Part shown: piece by piece, positions 7,463-15,340 of the stretch
Position numbering within the stretch: the first letter of the stretch is position 1
Layout: each line of letters starts with the position of its first letter
Origin: Ramlibacter tataouinensis
Lineage (GTDB): Bacteria > Pseudomonadota > Gammaproteobacteria > Burkholderiales > Burkholderiaceae_C
Length of the DNA: 64,000 nucleotides
Reading direction: 5' to 3'
Assembly (NCBI RefSeq): GCF_001580455.1
Contig: NZ_CP010951.1
Span: 2,877,001-2,941,000, forward strand
Translations under genes and position numbers: made by a program
The notes under the pieces: generated by a model
Database searches by the model: none
Seen by the model: the letters and a program-made list of their open reading frames with translations, nothing else
What the model was told of the DNA's origin: nothing

Positions 7463-8257
7463 ATGCCAGATGTCAGCTCCGACGGTGTTTCGATTCACTA
7501 CGAACTCAAGGGCCAAGGTTCCCCGGTGCTGCTGCTGGCGGGGCTGGCGGGCGTGGGCGCCTCCTGGGGCCCGCAGATCGATCTGTTCGCCGCGCATCAC
7601 CAGGTGATCGTGCCGGATCACCGCGGCACCGGCGCGTCCGGACGCACCGCACGCGGCATGACGATCGTGCAGCATGCGCGGGACATGGCGCGGGTCGTGG
7701 AGGCGGTCGGGTGCGGGCCGGTCCACGCGGTGGGCTCCTCGACCGGCGGTGCCATCGTGCAACGGCTGGCGATCCATCACCGCGAATTGCTGCGCAGCGC
7801 GACCATCGTCTCTTCGATTGCGCGCGCGGACGCCTTCTACCGCCGTCAGTTCGACATGCGGCGCCGCATGTTGACCGATTCGGGGCTGCGCGCGTCCACC
7901 GAGGCCAACGCGCTGTTCCTCTTCGACCCGCGGTTCACGCGCGAACACCCGGAGCGGGTGCAGGCGTGGGTGGATGCGACGGCAGCAGGCACCTTCGAAC
8001 CGGAAATCGGCTTCGCCCGGATCGACATGATCGTGGGGCACGACGCCTTCGATGAGCTTCCCTCGATCACGACACCGACGCTGGTGCTGGTGGGCGAGCG
8101 CGATTTCTGCGCCCCGCCGCACCTGTCCGCGGAGCTTGCCGGGCGGATTCCGAAAGCCGAGTTTGCCGTCCTGGACGGTGGGCACTTCATCTTCCTGGAG
8201 GAGCCCGAACTGCTGCACGACACGGTCGAGGCCTTCATCGCCAGGCACGAGCGTTGA
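7463..8257 (+). CDS. Alpha/beta-fold hydrolase
   Basis: 264 aa. The fold is clear from the oxyanion loop (LLAGLAGVGASWGPQ), the DHRGTGASGR turn after strand 4 and the nucleophile elbow GSSTGG (Ser93). The acidic residue is in LVLVGERDFCAPP and the catalytic His in DGGHFIFLEEP. The best resemblance is to 3-oxoadipate enol-lactonase-like esterases, but substrate specificity cannot be read from the sequence. Its stop lies 90 bp before the next gene on the same strand. That gene has its own leader, so the two are probably separate units. Confidence 0.8.
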   Translation: MPDVSSDGVSIHYELKGQGSPVLLLAGLAGVGASWGPQIDLFAAHHQVIVPDHRGTGASGRTARGMTIVQHARDMARVVEAVGCGPVHAVGSSTGGAIVQRLAIHHRELLRSATIVSSIARADAFYRRQFDMRRRMLTDSGLRASTEANALFLFDPRFTREHPERVQAWVDATAAGTFEPEIGFARIDMIVGHDAFDELPSITTPTLVLVGERDFCAPPHLSAELAGRIPKAEFAVLDGGHFIFLEEPELLHDTVEAFIARHER

Positions 8258-8280
8258 TGAGCCTGGCTCTCCGCGTGACG

Positions 8281-8347
8281 TTGAACCCAATCTGCACTGA
8301 CCGCAACCCATGGAAAGGAAGGCATCCAACCACCTCAGGAGATCCCC
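8281..8347 (+). promoter_or_regulatory. Leader module, copy 2, of the small secreted protein at 8348
   Basis: It starts TTGAACC at 8281, then CCGCAACCCATGG at 8301-8313, GGAAGGCA, and AGGAGATC directly before the ATG. Over the first 44 bases, 35 match the upstream region of the gene at 3738-3986 on the opposite strand, including identical spacing. The match continues in patches up to the ribosome binding site. This suggests one promoter type and one 5' leader used by both genes. I infer control by the same sigma factor or regulator. Confidence 0.5.
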
Positions 8348-8599
8348 ATGCAAATCGCCCGACATGCTTTGGTCGCCGTCACCTTTGGCCTCGCGCTCAG
8401 CGGCGCAATGGCCGACGGAGTCCGGGTCTCTTCCACCGGAGGCGTGCAGCAGCTCAGCGACGCACGCGGCAAGGCCAAGTCGACGACGAACCCGGCACCG
8501 TCTTCGTCCGGGTCCACCTCGACCCCCACCACGCCGACCACCACGGGTCAGTCTCCGCGGCCTTCGGCGCCGTTCAATCCAGTCCAAATCCGATTCTGA
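8348..8599 (+). CDS. Small secreted Ser/Thr/Pro-rich protein
   Basis: 83 aa. AGGAG precedes the ATG at 8348. A signal peptide (MQIARHALVAVTFGLALSGA, cleavage near MADG) is followed by a short polar part and a low-complexity Ser/Thr/Pro tail (residues 45-75). No family was recognised. The signal peptide start MQIAR resembles MKLAR of the gene at 3986, with which it shares the upstream leader, although the mature parts differ. It ends 21 bp before the convergent formate dehydrogenase gene. Confidence 0.5.
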   Translation: MQIARHALVAVTFGLALSGAMADGVRVSSTGGVQQLSDARGKAKSTTNPAPSSSGSTSTPTTPTTTGQSPRPSAPFNPVQIRF

Positions 8600-8600
8600 A

Positions 8601-8615
8601 CCCCGGCGCCCGGGG
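8601..8615. terminator. Short GC hairpin between convergent genes
   Basis: CCCCGG (8601-8606) and CCGGGG (8610-8615) form a perfect 6-bp stem with a 3-nt loop in the 21-bp gap between the secreted-protein gene and the end of the oxalate operon. There is no T-run on either side, so any termination would be weak or Rho-assisted. Confidence 0.3.
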
Positions 8616-8620
8616 CCGGA

Positions 8621-11455
8621 TCACGCTTCCGGCGTGGGGCCCATCGCGAGCGCCTGCCCGCCGCCGAAGCTCGTCTGGCGCGGCTCGGGCCCGCCGGGTA
8701 CGACACGCACGGCGCAGTACTTGAACTCAGGAATCTTCCCGATCGGATCCAGCGCTGAGTTCGTGAGCTTGTTCGCCGCAGCTTCGTAGTAGCAGAAGGG
8801 CGCGAACACCGAGCCTCGCGGCGAACTGTCGTCGGCGCGCGCATACAGGCTGACGCTGCCGCGGCGCGACTCGATCGTGATCACATCACCCGGCTTGCAG
8901 CCGAGCGCCTCGATGTCCAGCGGATGGACCAGCGCCACCGGGTCGGGTTCGATGGCGTCGAGCATGCTTGCGCGCCGCGTCATGCTGCCGGTGTGCCAGT
9001 GTTCGAGCTGGCGGCCGGTGATGAGCACCATGGGGTACGCCGCATCGGGCCGCTCGTCCGCGGGAATGATGTCGGCCGGAACGAACCTGCCACGGCCGCC
9101 CTCGCGCGGGAACCCGTCCACGAAGACGACCGGCTCGCCCGGGTCGCCCTCGTGGCGGCAGGGGTAGGTGACCGAGTGCTCGCGTTCCAAACGCTCCCAG
9201 GTGATGCCGCCGATGCTGGGCATGGTGCCGCGCATTTCGTCGAACACCTCCGAGACGTCGGTGTAGTTCCACGTGAGGCCGAGCCGCTGGGCGATCTGCT
9301 GGATGATCCACAGGTCCTGGCGCGCGTCACCGGGCGGGTCTATCGCCTGGCGGCCGAGCTGCACCAGGCGGTCGGTGTTGGTGAAGGTGCCGGTCTTCTC
9401 GGGGAAGGCGCTGGCCGGCAGGATGACGTCCGCCAGGTAGGCGGTTTCCGTGAAGAAGATGTCCTGGATCACGAGATGCTCGAGCGCCGCGAGCGATTCA
9501 CGCGCATGGTTCACGTCCGGGTCGGACATGGCCGGGTTCTCGCCCATGATGTACATGCCGCGCACCGTGCCCGCCTGGATGGCGTGCATGACCTCCACCA
9601 CCGTCAGCCCCGGCTGCACGGCCAGCGTACCCGGCGCCATGTTCCAGGCGCGCTCGAAGCGCTCGCGCGCGCCGGGCGCGTCCACGCGCTGGTAGTCCGG
9701 ATACATCATCGGGATGAGCCCGGCGTCCGAGGCACCCTGCACGTTGTTCTGGCCGCGCAGCGGATGCAGGCCGGTGCCCGGGCGGCCGATCTGCCCGGTC
9801 ATCAGCGCCAGCGCGATCAGGCAGCGCGCGTTGTCCGTGCCGTGCACGTGCTGCGAGATGCCCATGCCCCAGAGGATCATCGAGGCCTTGGCCGTCGCGT
9901 ACAGCCGCGCTACATCGCGCAGCGTTTCCGCGTCGATGCCGCAGATCGGCGCCATCGCCTCCGGGCTGTAGCCCTCGACGTTGGCCTTCAGGTCCTCGTA
10001 GCCGATGGTGCGGCTGGCGATGAAGGCTTCGTCGACCAGGCCCTCGTGGACGATCACGTGCATGAGCGCATTGAGCAGCGCAACGTCGGTGTCGGGCTTG
10101 AACTGCAGGTAGCGGTGCGCATGGCGCGCCAGGTCGGACTTGCGCGGGTCCATCAGGATCAACCGGGTGCCGTTCTTCACCGCGTTCTTCATCCAGGTCG
10201 CAGCGACCGGGTGGTTGACGGTCGGGTTCGCGCCGATGAGGAGGATGACCTCGGCCTTGGCCACATCCATGACCGGGTTCGACACCGCGCCCGAACCGAT
10301 GCCTTCCAGCAGCGCCGCGACCGACGACGCGTGGCACAGGCGGGTGCAGTGGTCCACGTTGTTGCTGCCGAAGCCGGCGCGCACCAGCTTCTGGAACAGG
10401 TAGGCCTCTTCGTTGCTGCCCTTGGCCGAACCGAAACCGGCCAGCGCCTGCGGGCCATGCCGGTCGCGCAATTCGCGCAGCTTGCCGCCGGCGAGGGTCA
10501 GCGCCTCGTCCCAGCTCGCTTCGCGGAAGAACTCCATGACGCGCGCCGGGTCCATCTCGGCATGCGGATCCTTGGGCACGCCCGCCCGGCGGATCAGCGG
10601 TTGGGTCAGGCGCTGCGGATGGTGCGCGTAGTCGAAACCGTAGCGGCCCTTCACGCAGAGCCGCCCCTGGTTGGCGGGGCCGTCGCGTCCTTCGATCCAG
10701 AGGATCCGGTTGTCCCTGATGTTGTAGCTGAGCTGGCAGCCCACGCCGCAGAACGGGCAGACCGATTCGACCTGCTTGTCCGGGACCTGCAGCGCCACCT
10801 CGCGCGCAGGCATCAGCGCGCCGGTCGGACAGGCCTGCACGCACTCGCCGCAGGCGACGCAGCTCGACACGCCCATGGCGTCGTCCATGTCGAACACGAT
10901 CTTTTCCCGCTCGCCGCGATAAGCGAGGCCGATCACGTCGTTGACCTGTTCCTCCCGGCAGGCGCGCAGGCAGCGCGTGCACTGGATGCAGGCGTCGAGA
11001 TTGACGGCGATGGCCGGGTGCGAGAGGTCCGGCGGCGTTGGGGCGCGCGCTTCGAAGCGCGGCCGGCCCAGGGCCAGCTTCGCCGCCCACACGTCGAGCT
11101 CGTTGTGGCGCGTGTAGTCGCGCTCCGGCATGTCGGCCAGCAGAAGCTCGAGCACCATCTTCTGCGAGGCGAGGGCGCGTTCGCTCGCCGTGTTCACCTC
11201 CATGCCGTTGGCCGGCCGGCGGCAGCAGGCGGCAGCCAGCGTGCGCTCGCCCTTGATCTCGACCATGCACGAGCGGCAGTTGCCCACCGCGTCCAGCCCC
11301 GGCTTGTAGCAAAGCCGCGGGATCTCGACACCGAGTTCGTCGGCAACCTCGATCAGGGTGCGGTTCGCCGGGCACGTGACCTCGCGCCCGTTGAGTGTGA
11401 AGGTGACGGTCGGCGCTTCGACCTGCGCCAGCTCCGCCCGCGTGACTGCGTTCAT
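8621..11455 (-). CDS. fdsA: NAD-dependent formate dehydrogenase, catalytic alpha subunit
   Basis: 944 aa. An N-terminal 2Fe-2S domain uses C49, C60, C63 and C77. A NuoG-type stretch follows, then two 4Fe-4S motifs (CIQCTRCLRAC from 156 and CVACGECVQAC from 199). The molybdopterin oxidoreductase part opens with the CPFCGVGC cluster site (233-240). The active-site motif is NVDHCTRLCHASSV, where C374 takes the molybdenum-ligand place that is selenocysteine in FdhF. The enzyme oxidises formate to CO2. The ATG at 11455 overlaps the stop of the upstream fused FdsG-FdsB gene by 4 bp, so the two are coupled. It is the last gene of the oxalate operon and would consume the formate released from oxalate. 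The usual downstream fdsC and fdsD genes are not present here. Confidence 0.93.
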   Translation of the reverse strand: MNAVTRAELAQVEAPTVTFTLNGREVTCPANRTLIEVADELGVEIPRLCYKPGLDAVGNCRSCMVEIKGERTLAAACCRRPANGMEVNTASERALASQKMVLELLLADMPERDYTRHNELDVWAAKLALGRPRFEARAPTPPDLSHPAIAVNLDACIQCTRCLRACREEQVNDVIGLAYRGEREKIVFDMDDAMGVSSCVACGECVQACPTGALMPAREVALQVPDKQVESVCPFCGVGCQLSYNIRDNRILWIEGRDGPANQGRLCVKGRYGFDYAHHPQRLTQPLIRRAGVPKDPHAEMDPARVMEFFREASWDEALTLAGGKLRELRDRHGPQALAGFGSAKGSNEEAYLFQKLVRAGFGSNNVDHCTRLCHASSVAALLEGIGSGAVSNPVMDVAKAEVILLIGANPTVNHPVAATWMKNAVKNGTRLILMDPRKSDLARHAHRYLQFKPDTDVALLNALMHVIVHEGLVDEAFIASRTIGYEDLKANVEGYSPEAMAPICGIDAETLRDVARLYATAKASMILWGMGISQHVHGTDNARCLIALALMTGQIGRPGTGLHPLRGQNNVQGASDAGLIPMMYPDYQRVDAPGARERFERAWNMAPGTLAVQPGLTVVEVMHAIQAGTVRGMYIMGENPAMSDPDVNHARESLAALEHLVIQDIFFTETAYLADVILPASAFPEKTGTFTNTDRLVQLGRQAIDPPGDARQDLWIIQQIAQRLGLTWNYTDVSEVFDEMRGTMPSIGGITWERLEREHSVTYPCRHEGDPGEPVVFVDGFPREGGRGRFVPADIIPADERPDAAYPMVLITGRQLEHWHTGSMTRRASMLDAIEPDPVALVHPLDIEALGCKPGDVITIESRRGSVSLYARADDSSPRGSVFAPFCYYEAAANKLTNSALDPIGKIPEFKYCAVRVVPGGPEPRQTSFGGGQALAMGPTPEA

Positions 11456-13173
11456 GGCGGGTCTCCGGGTTCGTCTCCGAGTTCGTGCGCGAAGTACTTC
11501 ATCACGCAATCGACCGGATTCGGCGCCGCCTGGCCCAGCCCGCAGATCGATGCGTCGCGCATCACTTGAGACAGTTCGGCGAGCAGCCGCCGATCCCAGC
11601 GCGGCTGCTCGATCAGCGCCAGCGCCTTGGCGGTGCCGGAGCGGCAGGGCGTGCACTGCCCGCAGGACTCGTCGCGGAAGAAGCGCATCAGGTTGCGGGC
11701 GGCGCCCACCGCGCTGTCCTGGTCCGACAGCACCACGATCGCCGCCGAGCCGATGAAGCAGCCGTAGGGCTGCAGCGTGTCGAAATCCAGCGGGATGTCG
11801 CCCAGGGCCGCCGGCAGGATGCCGCCGGACGCGCCACCGGGCAGGTAGGCGTAGAAGCGGTGGCCGTCGGGCATGCCGTCGCAGTATTCGTCGATGAGCT
11901 CGCGGACCGTGATGCCCGCGGGCGCGAGCTTCACGCCCGGACTCTTCACGCGCCCCGAGACCGAGAACGAACGCAGGCCCTGGCGGCCGTGCCGGCCTTG
12001 CGCGCTGAACCACCCGGGCCCTTTCTCGAGCAGCTCGCGCACCCAGTACAGCGTTTCGAAGTTGTGTTCCAGCGTCGGCCGGCCGAACAGGCCCACTTGC
12101 GCGACGTAGGGTGGCCGCAGGCGCGGCATACCACGCTTGCCTTCGATCGATTCGATCATCGCGGACTCCTCGCCGCAGATGTAGGCGCCGGCGCCGCGGC
12201 GCAGTTCGATCGCCGGCAGGTCGGGCACGGGCGGCTCGGCCCGCAGCTTGTCGAGCTCGCGCGCCAGCAGGGCGCGGCAGCCGTGGTATTCGTCGCGCAG
12301 GTAGATGTAGATGCCGGCGATGCCGACGGCCCAGGCGGCGATCAGCATGCCTTCGAGGAAGCGGTGCGGGTCGCGCTCGAGCAGGACGCGGTCCTTGAAG
12401 GTGCCGGGCTCGCCCTCGTCGAGGTTCACGGCCATCAGCCGCGGGGCCGGCTCGGCCCGCACGATCTTCCACTTGCGGCCGGCGGGAAAGCCGGCGCCGC
12501 CCAGCCCCCGCAGGCCGGAAGCTTCCAGGGCGGCGATCACCGCATCGACGCTGCGAGCGCCGGCGACGCAATCGCGCAGCAGCGCGTAGCCGCCCTGGGC
12601 CTGGTAGGCGGCCAGGTCGATGTAGCGCTCCGGCTCGTGCCGCACCGCGCCGGCCTGCACTCTCGCCGCGACCTGGTCGGCCGTCGCCTGGGGAACGGGG
12701 TTCTGCCCGACCACGGCCGCCGGCGCCTGTTCGCAGCGCCCGATGCAGGGGGCAGGCAGCACGCGCACCTCGCGACCCAGCAGCGCCGGCAGTGTCGCGA
12801 GCAGTTCCTTCGCGCCGGCCATCTCGCAGGACAGGCCGTCGCAGACGCGCACCGTCAGCGGCGCGGGGTCGCTGCCGCCTTCCTTGACGATGTCGAAGTG
12901 GTGGTAGAAGGACGCCACCTCGAACACTTCGCTGGTCGCCAGGCGCAGCTCCTGCGCCAGCGCGGCCAGATGGTCCGCGGAGAGCCGGCCGTACCGGTCC
13001 TGGATGCGGTGCAGGTGTTCGATCAGGAGGTCGCGCCGGCGCGGCGCCTCGCCGAGCAGTGCGCGCACCTGCGCGAGCGCGTCCGCGCTGGCGCGGCGGC
13101 CCCGGGGGCCGCGTCGCTTGAGTTCGCGCGCTGCTTCAGTGGAGAGCGCGATCGGGATGACCTTGTCCTGCAT
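11452..13173 (-). CDS. fdsB: Formate dehydrogenase NADH-linked subunit, fused FdsG-FdsB (NuoE-NuoF) protein
   Basis: 573 aa. Residues 1 to about 165 are a NuoE/FdsG-type thioredoxin-like domain with 2Fe-2S ligands C111, C116, C143 and C147. From about 185 onward it is NuoF/FdsB. It has the FMN/NADH site GLRGLGGAGFPAG (220-232), the NLDEGEPGTFKDR block, the SLBB region, and the 4Fe-4S motif ESCGQCTPCRSG with a further Cys in ICGLGQ. It passes electrons from the FdsA clusters to NAD+. In the well-known enzymes of Cupriavidus and Rhodobacter the two parts are separate genes, so this is a natural fusion. It is 22 bp after the acyl-CoA ligase gene and overlaps fdsA by 4 bp. Confidence 0.92.
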   Translation of the reverse strand: MQDKVIPIALSTEAARELKRRGPRGRRASADALAQVRALLGEAPRRRDLLIEHLHRIQDRYGRLSADHLAALAQELRLATSEVFEVASFYHHFDIVKEGGSDPAPLTVRVCDGLSCEMAGAKELLATLPALLGREVRVLPAPCIGRCEQAPAAVVGQNPVPQATADQVAARVQAGAVRHEPERYIDLAAYQAQGGYALLRDCVAGARSVDAVIAALEASGLRGLGGAGFPAGRKWKIVRAEPAPRLMAVNLDEGEPGTFKDRVLLERDPHRFLEGMLIAAWAVGIAGIYIYLRDEYHGCRALLARELDKLRAEPPVPDLPAIELRRGAGAYICGEESAMIESIEGKRGMPRLRPPYVAQVGLFGRPTLEHNFETLYWVRELLEKGPGWFSAQGRHGRQGLRSFSVSGRVKSPGVKLAPAGITVRELIDEYCDGMPDGHRFYAYLPGGASGGILPAALGDIPLDFDTLQPYGCFIGSAAIVVLSDQDSAVGAARNLMRFFRDESCGQCTPCRSGTAKALALIEQPRWDRRLLAELSQVMRDASICGLGQAAPNPVDCVMKYFAHELGDEPGDPP

Positions 13174-13195
13174 CCCCGGCCATGGTGAGAAGGGG

Positions 13196-15328
13196 TTACA
13201 ACAATCCGGCCGCGCGCGCCCACTGGTACTTGGCGCCGAGGATTTCGACCGGGATTTCCGTGGAGTAGGCGTAGGCCGGGATGCCGTGCTCGTACAGGTA
13301 CTGGGCGGCCTCCTCGACCTCGACGTCGCCCGCCAGGGAAGCGACCACCGGCTTGACCTTGCCCTTGGCCTTCATCTCCTCGACCACCTGGACCATGTTG
13401 CGCGCGAACACCATCGGCGGCGTGACGATGGTGTGCCAGTAGCCCAGGATCAAGGCATGGATGCGGTCGTCCTCCAGGCCCAGGCGCACCGTGTTCATGT
13501 AGGTGATGGGCGGCTCGCCGCCGGTGATGTCCACCGGGTTGCCGGCCGCGCCGAACGGCGGGATGAACTTGCGGAAGGCGGCATCCAGGTCCTGCGGCAT
13601 CGGCTTGAGCAGCTTCAGGCCGTTGTCGACGCAGGCATCCGACAGTAGCACGCCCGAGCCGCCGGCGCCGGTGATGATCACCACGTTCTCGCCCTTGGGG
13701 GTGGGCAGGATGGGAACGCCGCGCGCGAAGTCCAGCAGCTGGCGCAAACTCCTGGCGCGCACCACGCCGCTCTGGCGCAGCACGTCGTCGTAGATCTTGT
13801 CGTTGCCGGCGAGCGCGCCGGTGTGCGAGCTGGCGGCCGCCGCGCCCATGGCGGTGCGGCCGGCCTTGAGCATGATGACCGGCTTGTTTTTGGAAACGCG
13901 CTTGGCCACCTCGGCGAAGGCGCGGCCATCCTTCAGGTCCTCGCAGTGCTGCGCGATCACCTTGGTGTTCTCGTCCTGGTCGAAGAACAGCAGCAGGTCG
14001 TCCTCGTCGATGTCGGACTTGTTGCCCAGGCCGACGATGGCCGACACGCCCATCTTCGCGCTGCGCGAGTAGCCGATGATCGCCATGCCGATGCCGCCGG
14101 ACTGCGAGGACAGGGCGGTGGAGCCCTTGTAGTCGTAGGCCGTGCAGAAGGTGGCGCAGAGGTTGGACGGCGTGTAGTAGAAGCCGTAGATGTTCGGGCC
14201 CATCAGGCGGATGTTGTATTCCCGCCCGATGCGCTGCAGCTCTTCCTGTCCTTCCATGTTGCCGGTCTCGGCGAAACCCGAGGGGATCAGGATCGCGCCG
14301 GCGATCTTCTTTTCGCCGCATTCGCGCAGGGCGCCGGCCACCAGCTTGCCGGGGATCGCGAACACCGCGGTGTCGATCTCGTCCGGGACGTCCTTCACGC
14401 TCTTGTAGGCTTTGTAGCCCAGGATCTCGGCGTCCTTCGGATGGATCGGGTAGATCTTGCCCTGGTAGCCGCCGTTGATGAGGTTCTTCATCACGGAGTT
14501 GCCGATCTTGCCCGCTTCGGAGGAGGCGCCGATGACGGCCACCGCCTTCGGACGCATGATCCGGTTCATGGCCGTCACGACGTCCTTCTCGTCGGGGCGG
14601 TAGCGCGGCGCCTTCGGCTCGAAGTTCACCACGATGCGCACGTCGGCGGCGATCGCGCCGTCTTCGCTCGCGAACACCGGGTTCAGGTCCATCTCGGCGA
14701 TCTCCGGGAAGTCGCTGACCAGCTGCGACACGCGCACGATCAGGTCCTGCAGGGCCGAGCGGTTGACGGCCTTGCCGCCGCGCACGCCCTTGAGCATCTC
14801 GGCCGCCTGGATGCTGTCCAGCATGGACGCCGCGTCTTCCCGCGTGGCGGGTGCGAGGCGGAAGGTGATGTCCTTGAGCACTTCGACCAGCACGCCGCCC
14901 ATGCCGAAGGCCACCAGCTTGCCGAAGCTGCCGTCGGTCATCGCCCCGATGATCACCTCCTGGCCGCCCTTGAGCATCTGCTGCACCTGGACGCCGAGGA
15001 TGCTCGCGTGCGCGTCGTATTTCTTCGCGTTGGCGACGATCTGATGGTAGGCTGCCGCGGCCTCGTCGGCGCTGTTGACGCCAACCACAACGCCGCCGGC
15101 TTCGGTCTTGTGCAGGATATCGGGCGAGACGACCTTCATGACGACCGGAAAGCCCATGGTGCCCGCCAACTTGGACGCCTCGGCGGCACCCGTGGCGACG
15201 CCTTCCTGCGGCACCGCGATGCCGTAGGCGTCGCACACCAGCTTGCCTTCCGGTGCGGTGAGCGCGTTGCGGCCCGACGCCTTGACGCCGTCGAGAACCT
15301 GGCGGACCTTGGCCTTGTCTGCGTTCAT
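13196..15328 (-). CDS. ADP-forming acyl-CoA ligase (acetate-CoA ligase family)
   Basis: 710 aa. The domain order is ATP-grasp first (about 1-235, with the GGVVVGVNSADEA and MGGVLVEVLKDITFRLAP blocks), then a CoA-binding Rossmann domain (about 255-350, VAVIGASSEAGKIGNSV), then the ligase-CoA domains. These contain SSHTGALAGND, whose His is the expected phosphohistidine. This is the swapped order relative to classical acetyl-CoA synthetase (ADP-forming). TAAGGAG precedes the ATG. Its place between formyl-CoA transferase and formate dehydrogenase suggests a CoA-ester of this pathway (oxalyl-CoA or formyl-CoA, or a priming acyl-CoA) as substrate. That assignment is inference. Confidence 0.82.
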   Translation of the reverse strand: MNADKAKVRQVLDGVKASGRNALTAPEGKLVCDAYGIAVPQEGVATGAAEASKLAGTMGFPVVMKVVSPDILHKTEAGGVVVGVNSADEAAAAYHQIVANAKKYDAHASILGVQVQQMLKGGQEVIIGAMTDGSFGKLVAFGMGGVLVEVLKDITFRLAPATREDAASMLDSIQAAEMLKGVRGGKAVNRSALQDLIVRVSQLVSDFPEIAEMDLNPVFASEDGAIAADVRIVVNFEPKAPRYRPDEKDVVTAMNRIMRPKAVAVIGASSEAGKIGNSVMKNLINGGYQGKIYPIHPKDAEILGYKAYKSVKDVPDEIDTAVFAIPGKLVAGALRECGEKKIAGAILIPSGFAETGNMEGQEELQRIGREYNIRLMGPNIYGFYYTPSNLCATFCTAYDYKGSTALSSQSGGIGMAIIGYSRSAKMGVSAIVGLGNKSDIDEDDLLLFFDQDENTKVIAQHCEDLKDGRAFAEVAKRVSKNKPVIMLKAGRTAMGAAAASSHTGALAGNDKIYDDVLRQSGVVRARSLRQLLDFARGVPILPTPKGENVVIITGAGGSGVLLSDACVDNGLKLLKPMPQDLDAAFRKFIPPFGAAGNPVDITGGEPPITYMNTVRLGLEDDRIHALILGYWHTIVTPPMVFARNMVQVVEEMKAKGKVKPVVASLAGDVEVEEAAQYLYEHGIPAYAYSTEIPVEILGAKYQWARAAGLL

Positions 15329-15340
15329 TTTCTGGGCTCC

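Noticed and set aside
10331..10340. Selenocysteine codon in formate dehydrogenase
   Set aside because: The active-site residue is an ordinary Cys codon (C374) and there is no in-frame TGA.
8924..11569. Long open frame on the plus strand opposite formate dehydrogenase
   Set aside because: It mirrors a strong gene on the other strand. GC-rich codon bias leaves few stops; the product is low-complexity His/Arg/Gly-rich text with no family likeness.
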